Source: an uncultured Clostridium sp.
GTDB taxonomy: Bacteria > Bacillota > Clostridia > TANB77 > CAG-508
Direction: 5' to 3'
Length of the DNA stretch: 43,586 bases
Assembly (NCBI GenBank): GCA_945877035.1
Contig: CAMCQH010000013.1
Location: 1 to 43,586 of the forward strand
Shown in pieces: positions 33,010-41,811 of this stretch. Position 1 is the first letter of the stretch. The number at the start of each line of letters is the position of its first letter. A program made the position numbers and the translations under genes. Under the pieces are notes generated by a model. The model did no database searches and was not told the DNA's origin. It saw only the letters and a list, made by a program, of their open reading frames with translations.

Positions 33010-34005
33010 TTAATATAAATAATTTTGTGGATTATATGCCACTCCATTAACTCTTATTTCAAAATGTAAATGTGGTCCTGTTGAATTTCCTGTATTTCCG
33101 ACAGCTGCAATTTTTTGTCCTTTTGATACAGTTTGTCCAGCACTATAATACAATTTACTACAATGTCCATAATATGTTTGTACACCATTACTATGTGTAA
33201 TTACCATTAAATATCCATAAGAACCTTTCCAACCTGAAAAAGTAACTGTTCCTGATGCAGCAGCCACAACAGGTGTTCCAGTTGAAGTTGCTATATCTAA
33301 TCCGGTATGTGCTGAACTTCTTACTCTACTTCTAGCTCCAAATCTAGATGATATTGTGCCAGATACTGGTTTTACTAGTGAAATTCCTAAACTTACTTTA
33401 GTTCCAGAAATATTTGTAGCAGTATTTACACTTCCTGTTGAAGATTTTTTATTTGAAGCTACTACAACACTTTTTGGTTCAACATATAATTTTGCAACAG
33501 CATCTTCAACTGATGTCATGTCTTTCCATTCAGTTTCATATTTTTCTGAAATTGTAATTTTTTCAATATTTGAACTACTTTTTTCTTTTAATTTATTAAC
33601 AATATCCTCTGCATCTGCAAAACTTGTTACATATGCTTTTTCTTCTTGGTTCTCTAAAACTGCATAATATCTATAATAAGTTTGTCCATCAGCTTTTACT
33701 AAATCAAAAATCTTATCATCATCAGTATCTACATTTCTTTTTAATAAACATATATTATACTCTGGTAAGCTTTCTACTTGCACAAAAGCTGCATTTTCAT
33801 CATCACCATTTTCTATGTAATCATTTATCTTTGATTGCAATTTACTTTTATTGTCTGTATATCCTACCATTTCACCATTTATATTTACGCTATAACTTAT
33901 TTTATAAAAAGATGCTACAATTCCTAATATAACTAAAAGCACTACTGATATTAGAACTATTAATTTCATCGTTCTTCTTGTATGTATTAATACTTTTTTA
34001 AACAT
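33010..34005 (-). CDS. M23 family (LytM) peptidoglycan metallopeptidase
   Basis: A 331-residue protein. One N-terminal helix (LIVLISVVLLVILGIVASF) anchors it, a beta-rich spacer follows, and the C-terminal LytM domain is complete: SSRFGARSRVRSSAHTGLDIA supplies the first His and Asp zinc ligands, THSNGVQTYYGHCS the middle, and GPHLHFEIRVNG the HxH motif. It cleaves peptide cross-links. Placement and layout allow a role like SpoIIQ or vegetative wall turnover, which I cannot separate. GGAG lies about 8 bases before the ATG. Confidence 0.9.
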   Translation of the reverse strand: MFKKVLIHTRRTMKLIVLISVVLLVILGIVASFYKISYSVNINGEMVGYTDNKSKLQSKINDYIENGDDENAAFVQVESLPEYNICLLKRNVDTDDDKIFDLVKADGQTYYRYYAVLENQEEKAYVTSFADAEDIVNKLKEKSSSNIEKITISEKYETEWKDMTSVEDAVAKLYVEPKSVVVASNKKSSTGSVNTATNISGTKVSLGISLVKPVSGTISSRFGARSRVRSSAHTGLDIATSTGTPVVAAASGTVTFSGWKGSYGYLMVITHSNGVQTYYGHCSKLYYSAGQTVSKGQKIAAVGNTGNSTGPHLHFEIRVNGVAYNPQNYLY

Positions 34006-34018
34006 TACAAATTCTCCT

Positions 34019-34064
34019 TATAAAATTATGCTATAATTTTATACTTTTTTAAAAAAATTTGCAA
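34019..34064 (-). promoter_or_regulatory. Promoter region with perfect palindrome upstream of the M23 gene
   Basis: TATAAAATTAT and ATAATTTTATA (34019-34029 and 34033-34043) form a perfect 25-base palindrome with a 3-base centre. Minus-strand TTGCAA (34059-34064) and TAAAAT (34036-34041), 17 apart, form a plausible promoter, so the palindrome covers the -10 box and reaches toward the ribosome site. This fits an operator. Confidence 0.45.
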
Positions 34065-34162
34065 GAGGTTGTTTATTAATTTTCCGTAAGTTTTTATGAA
34101 TTTTTTTCATTATTCTTTCATTTATTTTCATTTTCTCAAATTTTTTAATTATATAAAAAAAT

Positions 34163-34258
34163 GTTACAATTCACAGATAATACATTTTAATCAAATGAAA
34201 AGGTTAAATATTATATATTCAACCTTTTTTATAAAACTTAAAAACTGTGAATTGTAAC
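34163..34258. repeat. Palindromic element, copy 4 (short form)
   Basis: Perfect 14-base inverted ends GTTACAATTCACAG (34163-34176) and CTGTGAATTGTAAC (34245-34258) flank a central hairpin AAAAGGTT...AACCTTTT (about 34198-34229). It lies just after the coat gene stop at 34265 and may terminate that transcript. I see nothing else in 34065-34264. Confidence 0.8.
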
Positions 34259-34264
34259 AAAATC

Positions 34265-34510
34265 TTATTGTTGTAATTCAGTTTTTACAGTTTGCACCTC
34301 TGTTGTTGTTGCTTTTTGTGCTGGTTTGTAATAGCCTTTTGTTTGAGCTATTTTGAAAAGTTCATATTGAAAACTTTCATCATTATTTCTAATTTGTTGA
34401 AATGCTTGTCTTAAATTCATGTTTTCTGATTCTGTTATAGCTGTTTGATAAGCTGTTAAATCTGATTTCACACCAGATAAAATGTCATTTACCATTGTTT
34501 TTTCATCCAT
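34265..34510 (-). CDS. CotF-like spore coat protein
   Basis: An 81-residue, mostly helical protein: MDEKTMVNDILSGVKSDL, then TESENMNLRQAFQQIRNNDESFQYELFKIAQTKGYYKPA. The QxIRNxxxxxxxELFxxAxxKGYYKPA pattern is that of CotF/ferritin-like coat proteins. It is a component of the spore coat in relatives. AGGAGG lies 8 bases before the ATG, 15 bases after the preceding gene, so the two form one transcript. Confidence 0.85.
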   Translation of the reverse strand: MDEKTMVNDILSGVKSDLTAYQTAITESENMNLRQAFQQIRNNDESFQYELFKIAQTKGYYKPAQKATTTEVQTVKTELQQ

Positions 34511-34525
34511 TTTTCTTTCCTCCTA

Positions 34526-34714
34526 TTAATTATTTAAAAATGTCATTAATTTTTGTTTTGTGTTTAAACTGTCTTGTGCTGCTTTTGTAAATAATTGTTT
34601 TATTTGTGGATCTACTGCTTGTGATGAATATGTGTTTAATTTTTGATATGCTATTTCGTGTGCTCCTATTAAATGTCTTAAATGTTGTAATTCTAATTGA
34701 TTTAAATCTGCCAT
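34526..34714 (-). CDS. Small CotF-like spore coat protein
   Basis: A 62-residue helical protein, MADLNQLELQHLRHLIGAHE followed by IAYQKLNTYSSQAVDPQIKQLF. The ELQHLRHLIGxHExxxxKLxxYxxxxxDPxIKxxF pattern matches the first half of the CotF-type ferritin-like fold; the neighbouring gene gives the second half, so the pair may form a split helical bundle. The ribosome site AAAGGAAGG ends the repeat DNA upstream. Confidence 0.82.
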   Translation of the reverse strand: MADLNQLELQHLRHLIGAHEIAYQKLNTYSSQAVDPQIKQLFTKAAQDSLNTKQKLMTFLNN

Positions 34715-34735
34715 TTTTATCCTTCCTTTCTCTCA

Positions 34736-34840
34736 CTTCGTTCGTTCATCGTCATCCAAAAATTTTTCAAATTTTTGTCTGCCAAATCTTTTTTGCTTCG
34801 CTCATCGTCATCCAAAATTTTTCAAATTTTGTCTGCCAAT
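34736..34840 (-). repeat. Leader hairpin repeats, copies 2 and 3 (upstream of the coat gene)
   Basis: Two head-to-tail units (about 34736-34788 and 34794-34840) of the repeat seen upstream of minC: TTGGCAGACAAAA(A)TTTG, AAAAATTTTTGGATGACGATG and GA(A)CGAAG. They differ by one base in each arm (an AAAAATTT pair versus AAAATTT), preserving pairing. The rest of 34715-34938 holds only the terminator of pcrA. Confidence 0.85.
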
Positions 34841-34890
34841 TTCTTGCGTTATTCTTTAATTATCATTTACCAATTTAAATTTTTTATTCA

Positions 34891-34932
34891 AAAAAAGAAA
34901 AAATTATTTTTTCAAATAACTTTTTCTTTTTT
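34891..34932 (-). terminator. Terminator of pcrA
   Basis: Arms 34891-34909 and 34914-34932 (19 bases, one mismatch) form an AT-rich hairpin just after the stop codon at 34939. It would end minus-strand transcription in an A/T tract. Confidence 0.55.
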
Positions 34933-34938
34933 AATTAA

Positions 34939-37263
34939 TTATTCAATTACTTCCAAATTCGCAAATTTAGCCATTAGCCTCTTATGCCCAACTTTATCAA
35001 ATTGAATATCAACTTTTAAATCTTCACCTTCTGGCTCAACACTACTAATTGTGCCTTCTCCAAATTTTTTATGGAATATTCTTACTCCAGATTTATATTT
35101 AGATAAATCAACATCATTTCCAGAAGATTTTTTATTTAATGAATTCAAGAAACTTTCTGCAGTTCTAAACATAAATCCATTATTAGAACTTGCACTAGCT
35201 GCAACTACAGGTTCTTTAGTATCAATTTTATATGTCTTAATAGCTCCATTATTTGTAGCCCTATTATCTTTGCTTCCATATGTCCAACTATATTTTGAGT
35301 CTCCAAATATATTAGTTTCTTGTTTTTCTCCAAGTGCGTCATCATATCCATCAAGTAATTCACTAGGTATTTCTTTTAAAAATCTTGATACTTGATTACA
35401 ACTTGTAGAGCCAAATATTGTACGCTGTTTACTACATGTTAAAAATAGATTTTCTTTTGCTCTTGTAATACCAACATAGCATAAACGCCTTTCTTCCTCT
35501 AATTCTTTAGGTTCAGAAATTGATTTATAACCAGGGAAAATTCCTTCTTCCATTCCAACTAAGAATACAACTGGGAATTCCAAACCTTTTGCACTATGTA
35601 ATGTCATTAAAGTTACACTTTCATCAGTTTCTTCCATATCATCAATATCACTTGATAATGTTATTCCTTCTAAGAAATCACTTAATTTATTATCTGCTGA
35701 TTCTTCTTCAAACTCTATTGCAACTGTTAAAAATTCATCTAAGTTCTCAATTCTGTTTTCCGCTTCTATTGTGTTTTCATTTTCTAATGCCTTTGTATAT
35801 CCAGACTTTTTAAGTGTTTCTTTTATCAATTCAGATATTTGCATTTCATCTTTTTTAGCACGTAATTCTTCTATGCAATTTACAAATTCTCTTGAATTTA
35901 AGAACACTCTATTTAATCCATACTGGTCTGCATGTTCTATTATTTCATACATAGAAACACCTGTATTATTTGAAATTTCTTCAACTTTGTCTAAGCTTGT
36001 CTTTCCAATTCCTCTTTTAGGCTCGTTTATAATTCTCTTTAAGCTTAAATTATCTGATGGATTTTGTATTAATCTTAAATATGAAATAATATCTTTTATT
36101 TCTTTTCTTTCATAGAATTTAAGTCCACCTACAATTTTATATGGTATATTTTCTCTTCTTAAAATATCCTCTATTGCTCTTGACTGTGTATTCATTCTAT
36201 ACAAAACTGCAAAATCTGAATATTTATAATATTCTTCTCTTCTTAAATGTTCAATTTGTTCTGCAATATATGTTCCTTCATCATATTCATTACTTGCTGA
36301 ATAAACTCTTGGTAATTTTCCTACATCGTTTTCTGTCCATAATTCTTTTTTATAAGTCACTTCATTATTCTTAATTACAGCATTTGCAGCTTTTAAGATA
36401 TTTCCTGTACATCTATAATTTTGCTCCAATTTGATTATTTTTGTTCCTGGAAAATCTCTTTCAAAGTTTAATATATTTGAAATATCTGCTCCCCTAAAAC
36501 TATAAATTCCCTGGTCATTGTCACCAACAACTGTTATATTTCCATTTTTTGAAGCTAATAATGTAACTAATGTAAATTGTGCTTTATTTGTATCTTGATA
36601 CTCATCTACTAAAACATATTTAAACTTGTCAGAGTAATATTCTAATATGTCAGGGTTGTCCATTAAAATTTTAATTGTGTAATTTATAATATCATCAAAA
36701 TCAATTGCATTGTTTTCCTTTAATCTTTTTTGATATAATTCATAAACTAACGCTATTTTTTCTTTTCTAAAATCGCCATTTGCTTTAACAGCATATTGTT
36801 CAGGTTCTAGCATTTCATTTTTAGCATTACTAATTTCTGATAAAACACTTCTATCTGTAAACATTTTATCATCTAATCCAATACTTTTAATACATGCCTT
36901 TGTCAATGTTCTCTGGTCAGATGTATCAAATATTATAAATGAAGAATCAAAACCTATTCTGTCTATAAATCTTCTTAATATACGAACACAAATAGAGTGG
37001 AATGTCCCCATCCATATATCTTTTGCAACATCTCCTACAAGATTTGCAATTCTTTCTTTCATTTCATTTGCTGCTTTATTTGTAAATGTTATTGCTAATA
37101 TATTCCAAGGTAATGCTTCTTTTTCTCCTATCAAATAAGCAATTTTATGTGTTAATACCTTTGTTTTCCCACTTCCGGCACCTGCAATTACTAAACATGG
37201 ACCTTCTGTATTTATTACTGCTTCATATTGTTTATCATTTAATCCTTCTAAAATATTTTGCAT
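34939..37263 (-). CDS. pcrA: ATP-dependent DNA helicase PcrA/UvrD
   Basis: A 774-residue superfamily 1A helicase. Motifs in order: IAGAGSGKTKVL (Walker A), TFTNKAANEMKERI, VLVDEYQDTNKAQ (Walker B), VVGDNDQGIYSFRGA, EQNYRCTGNIL, VTLMTLHSAKGLEFPVVFL and YVGITRAKENLF. The C-terminal tail (VRIFHKKFGEGTISSVE...) is the RNA polymerase-binding Tudor-like segment of PcrA. It unwinds DNA in repair and replication and removes RecA. AGGAG is 6 bases before the ATG; it has its own promoter. Confidence 0.97.
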   Translation of the reverse strand: MQNILEGLNDKQYEAVINTEGPCLVIAGAGSGKTKVLTHKIAYLIGEKEALPWNILAITFTNKAANEMKERIANLVGDVAKDIWMGTFHSICVRILRRFIDRIGFDSSFIIFDTSDQRTLTKACIKSIGLDDKMFTDRSVLSEISNAKNEMLEPEQYAVKANGDFRKEKIALVYELYQKRLKENNAIDFDDIINYTIKILMDNPDILEYYSDKFKYVLVDEYQDTNKAQFTLVTLLASKNGNITVVGDNDQGIYSFRGADISNILNFERDFPGTKIIKLEQNYRCTGNILKAANAVIKNNEVTYKKELWTENDVGKLPRVYSASNEYDEGTYIAEQIEHLRREEYYKYSDFAVLYRMNTQSRAIEDILRRENIPYKIVGGLKFYERKEIKDIISYLRLIQNPSDNLSLKRIINEPKRGIGKTSLDKVEEISNNTGVSMYEIIEHADQYGLNRVFLNSREFVNCIEELRAKKDEMQISELIKETLKKSGYTKALENENTIEAENRIENLDEFLTVAIEFEEESADNKLSDFLEGITLSSDIDDMEETDESVTLMTLHSAKGLEFPVVFLVGMEEGIFPGYKSISEPKELEEERRLCYVGITRAKENLFLTCSKQRTIFGSTSCNQVSRFLKEIPSELLDGYDDALGEKQETNIFGDSKYSWTYGSKDNRATNNGAIKTYKIDTKEPVVAASASSNNGFMFRTAESFLNSLNKKSSGNDVDLSKYKSGVRIFHKKFGEGTISSVEPEGEDLKVDIQFDKVGHKRLMAKFANLEVIE

Positions 37264-37325
37264 CTTTTTCTCCTATTCTAAAAAATGTGCTAACCACATT
37301 TTGTTATCTCTTATTTTACTGTCCA

Positions 37326-37354
37326 ATTATATAATTTTCAATATTAAAAGTCAA
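37326..37354 (-). promoter_or_regulatory. Promoter of pcrA
   Basis: Minus-strand TTGACT (37349-37354) and TATAAT (37326-37331) are separated by 17 bases, about 60 bases before the start codon. Confidence 0.75.
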
Positions 37355-37399
37355 TAGGATTTAAAATTTTTTCAAACATTTTTTCGTATAAAATAGTAA

Positions 37400-38062
37400 T
37401 CATATAGTAATATAATCCTTAATTTTAGAATACTTACTATCCCCAATTCCACTCACCTTTTTAATATCCTCAATACTACTAAACTTCCCATTTTCTTTTC
37501 TATAATTAATTATTTTTTGAGCAGTAGAAGGGCCAATACCAGGCAATGTCTCCAAATCAGTTTGATTAGCAGTATTTATATTTATTTTACTGCTTTTAGC
37601 GCTTGTATTCTTTGAAGTACTCGTACCTGTATTTGTACTTCCATTTTCCTTAGACACATAAGTACTTGTATCATCCTTAACTTCATTGATTTCACTATTT
37701 TTTGGTATATAAACTTTCATCCCATCTTCTAAAACAAATGCCAAATTTATATCTTTTATATTAGCATCATCTGTCAAACCACCTGCCTTTTCTATGCAAT
37801 CCGCAATTCTACTATTTTCATCTAATTCATATATTCCCTCATTTTTAACAGCACCTGCAACATATATAACTATCTTTTCCTTATCCTCTGTAATTGATAT
37901 TTTATTTCCTATCCCCTCATCTTCTTCATTTGTATTTAAAAAAATATTTATACTTGAATCACTTTCCAAATAATCCCTATCTCTTATAAACAAATAATAT
38001 ACTCCAATAATGAATATAATAATTATTGATACCAAAATTATTTTTTTATTAAACTTCTTCAT
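37400..38062 (-). CDS. comEA: ComEA-like DNA-binding competence protein
   Basis: A 220-residue protein. An N-terminal helix (KIILVSIIIIFIIGVYYLFI) is followed by an SLBB domain (about residues 62-118, VIYVAGAVKNEGIYEL... AGGLT...), a Ser/Thr linker, and C-terminal helix-hairpin-helix motifs (ININTANQTDLETLPGIGP and VSGIGDSKYSKIKDYI). ComEA binds incoming DNA at the membrane during transformation. GGAGG lies 8 bases before the ATG. ComEC, its usual partner, is not in the window. The gap to pcrA is 136 bases. Confidence 0.93.
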   Translation of the reverse strand: MKKFNKKIILVSIIIIFIIGVYYLFIRDRDYLESDSSINIFLNTNEEDEGIGNKISITEDKEKIVIYVAGAVKNEGIYELDENSRIADCIEKAGGLTDDANIKDINLAFVLEDGMKVYIPKNSEINEVKDDTSTYVSKENGSTNTGTSTSKNTSAKSSKININTANQTDLETLPGIGPSTAQKIINYRKENGKFSSIEDIKKVSGIGDSKYSKIKDYITI

Positions 38063-38080
38063 ACTATCATCCTCCTTTTT

Positions 38081-38241
38081 TTACAGTTCATCCTTAATTT
38101 TATAGAGTAGTTCTAAATGTTGATATATTAATATTTTGCAGCAAAAGACCCAATGGTAGACCCCAGCTATGTTTTTTGCAAAAAATATTCATATATCAAC
38201 ATTTAGAACGGCTAATTTTTAATATTTTACTGAACTGTAAC
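38081..38241. repeat. Palindromic element, copy 5
   Basis: The right end TGAACTGTAAC (38231-38241) is the complement of the left end TTACAGTTCA (38081-38090). Arms begin GTTCTAAATGTTGATATATT (from 38110) and end at 38209, imperfect only at the tips. The left flank TTAATTTTATAGAGTA and right flank GGCT match copy 3. It fills most of the divergent gap between comEA and dacF, almost touching the comEA ribosome site. Confidence 0.8.
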
Positions 38242-38280
38242 ACATTTTGTCTTTTTTTGTAGAAAATTTTACACAAGCAA

Positions 38281-38309
38281 TTGAATTTTTAATTAAAATA
38301 TTGTAATAT
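38281..38309 (+). promoter_or_regulatory. Promoter of the D,D-carboxypeptidase gene
   Basis: TTGAAT (38281-38286) and TAATAT (38304-38309) are separated by 17 bases, 30 bases before the ATG. Confidence 0.55.
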
Positions 38310-38338
38310 TAATTTATAAATTTTTATGGAGAGTCACA

Positions 38339-39601
38339 ATGAAAATTAAAAAGATTTTAACAATTATATTTATATTAATATTTACCTTAAACCTTACAAT
38401 AAGTTATGGAATTTCAGACACCCCAGAAATATCTGCAGGAGCAGCAATACTAATAGACACATCAAGTGAAAGAATTCTATACTCAAAAAATGAAAACGAA
38501 AAAATGTACCCAGCAAGCACAACAAAAATACTAACTGCAATTTTAACAATAGAAAATTGCAACTTAGAAGATGTAGTTATAGTCCCTTACGAAGCAATAT
38601 CTTCTATCCCTTCAGGATATTCAGTAGCCGCACTTCAACCTGGAGAGCAACTTACTGTAGAACAACTATTGCAATTACTACTAGTTCACTCTGCTAATGA
38701 TGTTGCAAATGTACTTGCTTATCATATTTCTGGTTCTATAGAAGCATTTGCTAGCTTAATGAATCAAAAAGTTTCAGAATTAGGACTACAAAACACACAT
38801 TTTACTAATCCTAGCGGTATACATGATGAAAATCATTATACTACAGCTTATGATTTAGCTATTATAATGAAATATTGTATGAAAAATTCTACTTTTAGAA
38901 ATTTATCAAGTTTAAAGTATTGTACAATTCCTGCTACAAATAAATATGAAGAAAGAGTTTTTAATACAACAAATGAATTGTTAACAAATAATAGTAGTAG
39001 TAATTATTACTACAAATATGCAATTGCAGGGAAAACTGGATATACAACTCAAGCCAAAAATTGTTTAGTCTCTGTTTCAAATAAAGATAATTTAGAATTA
39101 ATATGTGTTGTACTTTCTGCTGGCTTATATTCTAATAATGTAAGTGCAAGATTTACTGATACAAAAGCACTTTTTGATTATGGATATGATAATTACACAA
39201 TTAGAAAATTAAGAGAAAGAGATGCTATTGCAACTCAAATTGAAATAAATAAAGCTACAAAAGAAACTCGAAATTTAGACCTGTTGATTTCTAATGATAT
39301 AACCGCTTTAATTTCTCAGGATGATTTAGAAACTGAATTTACTCCAGAAATTGAAATTAATGATAATTTATCTGCTCCAATAGCTCAAGGTCAAATTGTT
39401 GGAAAAATCATTTACAATATTGATGGAATTGAATATTCTGCAGATTTGACTGCTTCACATAGTGTTGAAAAATCTGGATATCTAAAATTACTAATTCAAA
39501 TTTTAATGATTATATTAATTTTATTTTTCTTATATAAATTATTATTTGAAAATCATCCAAAGAAAAAATATTATAGAATAAAAAATAATAGAAAAAAATA
39601 A
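38339..39601 (+). CDS. dacF: D-alanyl-D-alanine carboxypeptidase (PBP5/DacF type)
   Basis: A 420-residue serine-type carboxypeptidase. A signal peptide (ILTIIFILIFTLNLTIS) is followed by the penicillin-binding core: STTK (60-63), SAN (118-120) and KTG (232-234), then a small C-terminal beta domain and an unusual final helix (LLIQILMIILILFFLYKLLF) with a basic tail. It removes the terminal D-Ala of stem peptides. Most relatives have an amphipathic C-terminal anchor; here the helix is clearly transmembrane. The symbol is by family; it could equally be dacA-like. Confidence 0.92.
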   Translation: MKIKKILTIIFILIFTLNLTISYGISDTPEISAGAAILIDTSSERILYSKNENEKMYPASTTKILTAILTIENCNLEDVVIVPYEAISSIPSGYSVAALQPGEQLTVEQLLQLLLVHSANDVANVLAYHISGSIEAFASLMNQKVSELGLQNTHFTNPSGIHDENHYTTAYDLAIIMKYCMKNSTFRNLSSLKYCTIPATNKYEERVFNTTNELLTNNSSSNYYYKYAIAGKTGYTTQAKNCLVSVSNKDNLELICVVLSAGLYSNNVSARFTDTKALFDYGYDNYTIRKLRERDAIATQIEINKATKETRNLDLLISNDITALISQDDLETEFTPEIEINDNLSAPIAQGQIVGKIIYNIDGIEYSADLTASHSVEKSGYLKLLIQILMIILILFFLYKLLFENHPKKKYYRIKNNRKK

Positions 39602-39613
39602 TTTTATTAATGC

Positions 39614-39641
39614 AAAGGGCAAATTAAAATTTGCCCTTTTT
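39614..39641 (+). terminator. Terminator after dacF
   Basis: AAAGGGCAAATT and AATTTGCCCTTT form a near-perfect stem, followed by TT. It starts 12 bases after the stop codon. Confidence 0.85.
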
Positions 39642-39705
39642 ACATTACCTTCAAAGAATTTTAATCATGTCCATTTTGTTTTTATAAGCTTAAAGCTCTT
39701 GCAAT

Positions 39706-41046
39706 TTAAAAGTCCTCACCAATAACTATAGTTACATCTACTAAACTAGTACTTGACTTATTTGTTGAAATACTTCCAACTCCTAAAATTTCTTTTATAT
39801 TTTTTAAATCTTCATGCTCTGTATCTTTCTTGTTTGTTATTATAGTTTTTGCAATAGAAGATGACTTACCAGTCTTTTTAACTTCATATCCTGCATCTTC
39901 TAATAATTTTTTTGCTTTTTCTAACTTTGTTGTATCTCCACTTCCATTTAATAACTCAATTTTTATTTTTGCAGATGTATTAGTATTATCTGGTACTGTA
40001 TTATTTGATATAGTATTAGACTCTTCCCCTTCATCATCTGTTGAATCAATATAAAACATAGATTTTATTAATTTTTCTGTTTCCACTTTATCTGCAACAA
40101 ATATGCTTACATTATTAGTTTCTTTCCAATCTGGTGTTGTTCCTGGTAATGTTGCTGTTTGCATATTATCTGTATCAAATTCCACTGCATATGGAATATA
40201 ATCTTTTACAAAAGCGATATCTAAATTTGTTTCTATATTTTTATTTGCTATGTCTAATATTTGACCTAATTTAAATATATTACTTGGTTTTAATGTTTGT
40301 TTTAATGTTGCTACTATAAAATCTCTTTGTGTTCTCATTCTTCCAAAGTCGTCATTTCCATACTCTGAAGAATATGTAGTCATATATCCATTTTCGTAAT
40401 TACTATGTCTATATCTTACAAGTTGTTCTGCTTTTTTTCCATCTATTATTTGTTCCCCTGCGTCTAAATCTATAACTAGATTTTGAGAGGTATCTTCATA
40501 TTTCATATCCTCTGGTACAGTAAATTTAACTCCACCTATTGCATCAACTAATTCTATTAATGCTCCTGTTTTTACAACTGCATAATATTGTATATCTAGT
40601 CCTGTAATTTCATTAACAGCCTCTAAAGTTTTTTCTGGTCCTCCATAAATATTATATAATGCATTTATTTTTTGTGAAGCTGTTGCTCTGTTTTTATTTT
40701 TTCCTGTAAAAGTATCTCTTGGTATTGAAATCAAATTTGCTGTTTGTGTATTAGGATTATATGATGCCACCATTATTGTATCTGTTAAATCTGCTTCTAT
40801 TGATGTACTTACACCTAAAATTAATACTTTGATTTCTTTTAAATCTTTTTTAGTATTTTCATCATGTCCTACCACTGTTGCAAGCATTCCACTTAATCCA
40901 CCGCCATTTTTATATGTTTTATATGCAAACCAACCTCCCAATAATATCAATATTAATAAAATTACTAATAAAACTTTTTTCCATATTTTTTTCTTTTTTC
41001 TTCTATTTTTTCTATTTTTATCTACACTCATTCGTTTACTTTTCAA
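39706..41046 (-). CDS. LytR-CpsA-Psr (LCP) family protein with LytR_C domain
   Basis: A 446-residue protein. A Lys/Arg-rich N-terminus precedes one membrane helix (KKVLLVILLILILLGGWFAY). The LCP domain contains VLILGVS, DLTDTIMVASYN, ISIPRDT, QKINALYNIYG and RYRHSN, with catalytic Asp and Arg residues kept. The C-terminal LytR_C domain starts near IKIELLNGSGD. LCP enzymes attach teichoic acids or other glycopolymers to peptidoglycan. TTG at 41046 is preceded by GGGAGTGA at good spacing; ATG at 41061 is upstream of that site. Confidence 0.94.
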   Translation of the reverse strand: MKSKRMSVDKNRKNRRKKKKIWKKVLLVILLILILLGGWFAYKTYKNGGGLSGMLATVVGHDENTKKDLKEIKVLILGVSTSIEADLTDTIMVASYNPNTQTANLISIPRDTFTGKNKNRATASQKINALYNIYGGPEKTLEAVNEITGLDIQYYAVVKTGALIELVDAIGGVKFTVPEDMKYEDTSQNLVIDLDAGEQIIDGKKAEQLVRYRHSNYENGYMTTYSSEYGNDDFGRMRTQRDFIVATLKQTLKPSNIFKLGQILDIANKNIETNLDIAFVKDYIPYAVEFDTDNMQTATLPGTTPDWKETNNVSIFVADKVETEKLIKSMFYIDSTDDEGEESNTISNNTVPDNTNTSAKIKIELLNGSGDTTKLEKAKKLLEDAGYEVKKTGKSSSIAKTIITNKKDTEHEDLKNIKEILGVGSISTNKSSTSLVDVTIVIGEDF

Positions 41047-41086
41047 AATAATCACTCCCATATTGCTTTAAAAAATTCACGTTTCT

Positions 41087-41115
41087 AGTATAGCAAAAAT
41101 ATAAAAAAAACGCAA
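41087..41115 (-). promoter_or_regulatory. LCP promoter overlapping the cvpA terminator
   Basis: Minus-strand TTGCGT (41110-41115) and TATACT (41087-41092) are separated by 17 bases. The -35 box is part of the hairpin that ends the cvpA transcript. Confidence 0.5.
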
Positions 41116-41132
41116 TAAATTTGCGCTTTTTT
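41103..41132 (-). terminator. Terminator of cvpA
   Basis: On the minus strand AAAAAGCGCAA pairs with TTGCGTTTTTT around a short AT loop, just after the cvpA stop, with an eight-base T run. Confidence 0.75.
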
Positions 41133-41134
41133 CT

Positions 41135-41728
41135 TTAAAATTTTACAATATTTTCATATATCATTTTAGTTATATATGTACTTTGGATTTTACTATTTAA
41201 TCCACTTTCAGGATTTATTTTTGTATAAGCCCCCATTAGCAAAATACATATACCAACAATTAGTACTCCCCTAACTAGTCCATATACAATTCCGCCAACT
41301 TCATTAAATTGCTTTAGCAATGGTAAACTAGCAACAAAATCCATTAAAGATATAACAATACTTAAAATTATTTTAACAACTATAAATAACACTACAGCTG
41401 TCACAGCATATACTACATTTTTTGATAAGTTTTCAGCTTGTTCTGGTAATATATTATTTTCCAACTGATTTGTAATACTATTTGGCATTTGTTCATTTTT
41501 ATCTATAACATCTGTTGCATTTTGTATAATTGTATCTTTTATTTTTTCATCTATACTTGTATTGTTAATTATCATTCCTGATACTGGTTTATACACAATT
41601 ATTGTTAAAATTATTGCAATTATACCTGCAAATAATTTTGCTCCTAATTTAACTAATCCTTTTTTATATCCTAAAAATGCTGATAATAACACTATTGCAA
41701 TTAATATTATATCTATAATAATTCCCAT
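41135..41728 (-). CDS. CvpA family membrane protein
   Basis: A 197-residue protein. Four hydrophobic segments are visible (IIIDIILIAIVLLSAFLGY, LFAGIIAIILTIIVY, VVYAVTAVVLFIVVKIILSIVISL and GLVRGVLIVGICILLMGAY), with the CvpA signature YKKGLVKLGAKL. CvpA relatives affect envelope integrity and colicin V production; the role here is unknown. GTG at 41737 is too close to GGGGAGAG; ATG at 41728 fits. It follows the DUF5711 gene at a distance of 83 bases. Confidence 0.88.
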   Translation of the reverse strand: MGIIIDIILIAIVLLSAFLGYKKGLVKLGAKLFAGIIAIILTIIVYKPVSGMIINNTSIDEKIKDTIIQNATDVIDKNEQMPNSITNQLENNILPEQAENLSKNVVYAVTAVVLFIVVKIILSIVISLMDFVASLPLLKQFNEVGGIVYGLVRGVLIVGICILLMGAYTKINPESGLNSKIQSTYITKMIYENIVKF

Positions 41729-41811
41729 AATTAACACTCTCCCCTTTTATATATTTAACTTCATTTAAAACCATAAATCTGATTGAAAAATTTAAAATTT
41801 TCAAACCTATA

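Noticed and set aside
34530-34736. 68-residue minus-strand frame over the coat gene
   Set aside because: It is out of frame with the CotF-like match, which has the ribosome site at the correct spacing.
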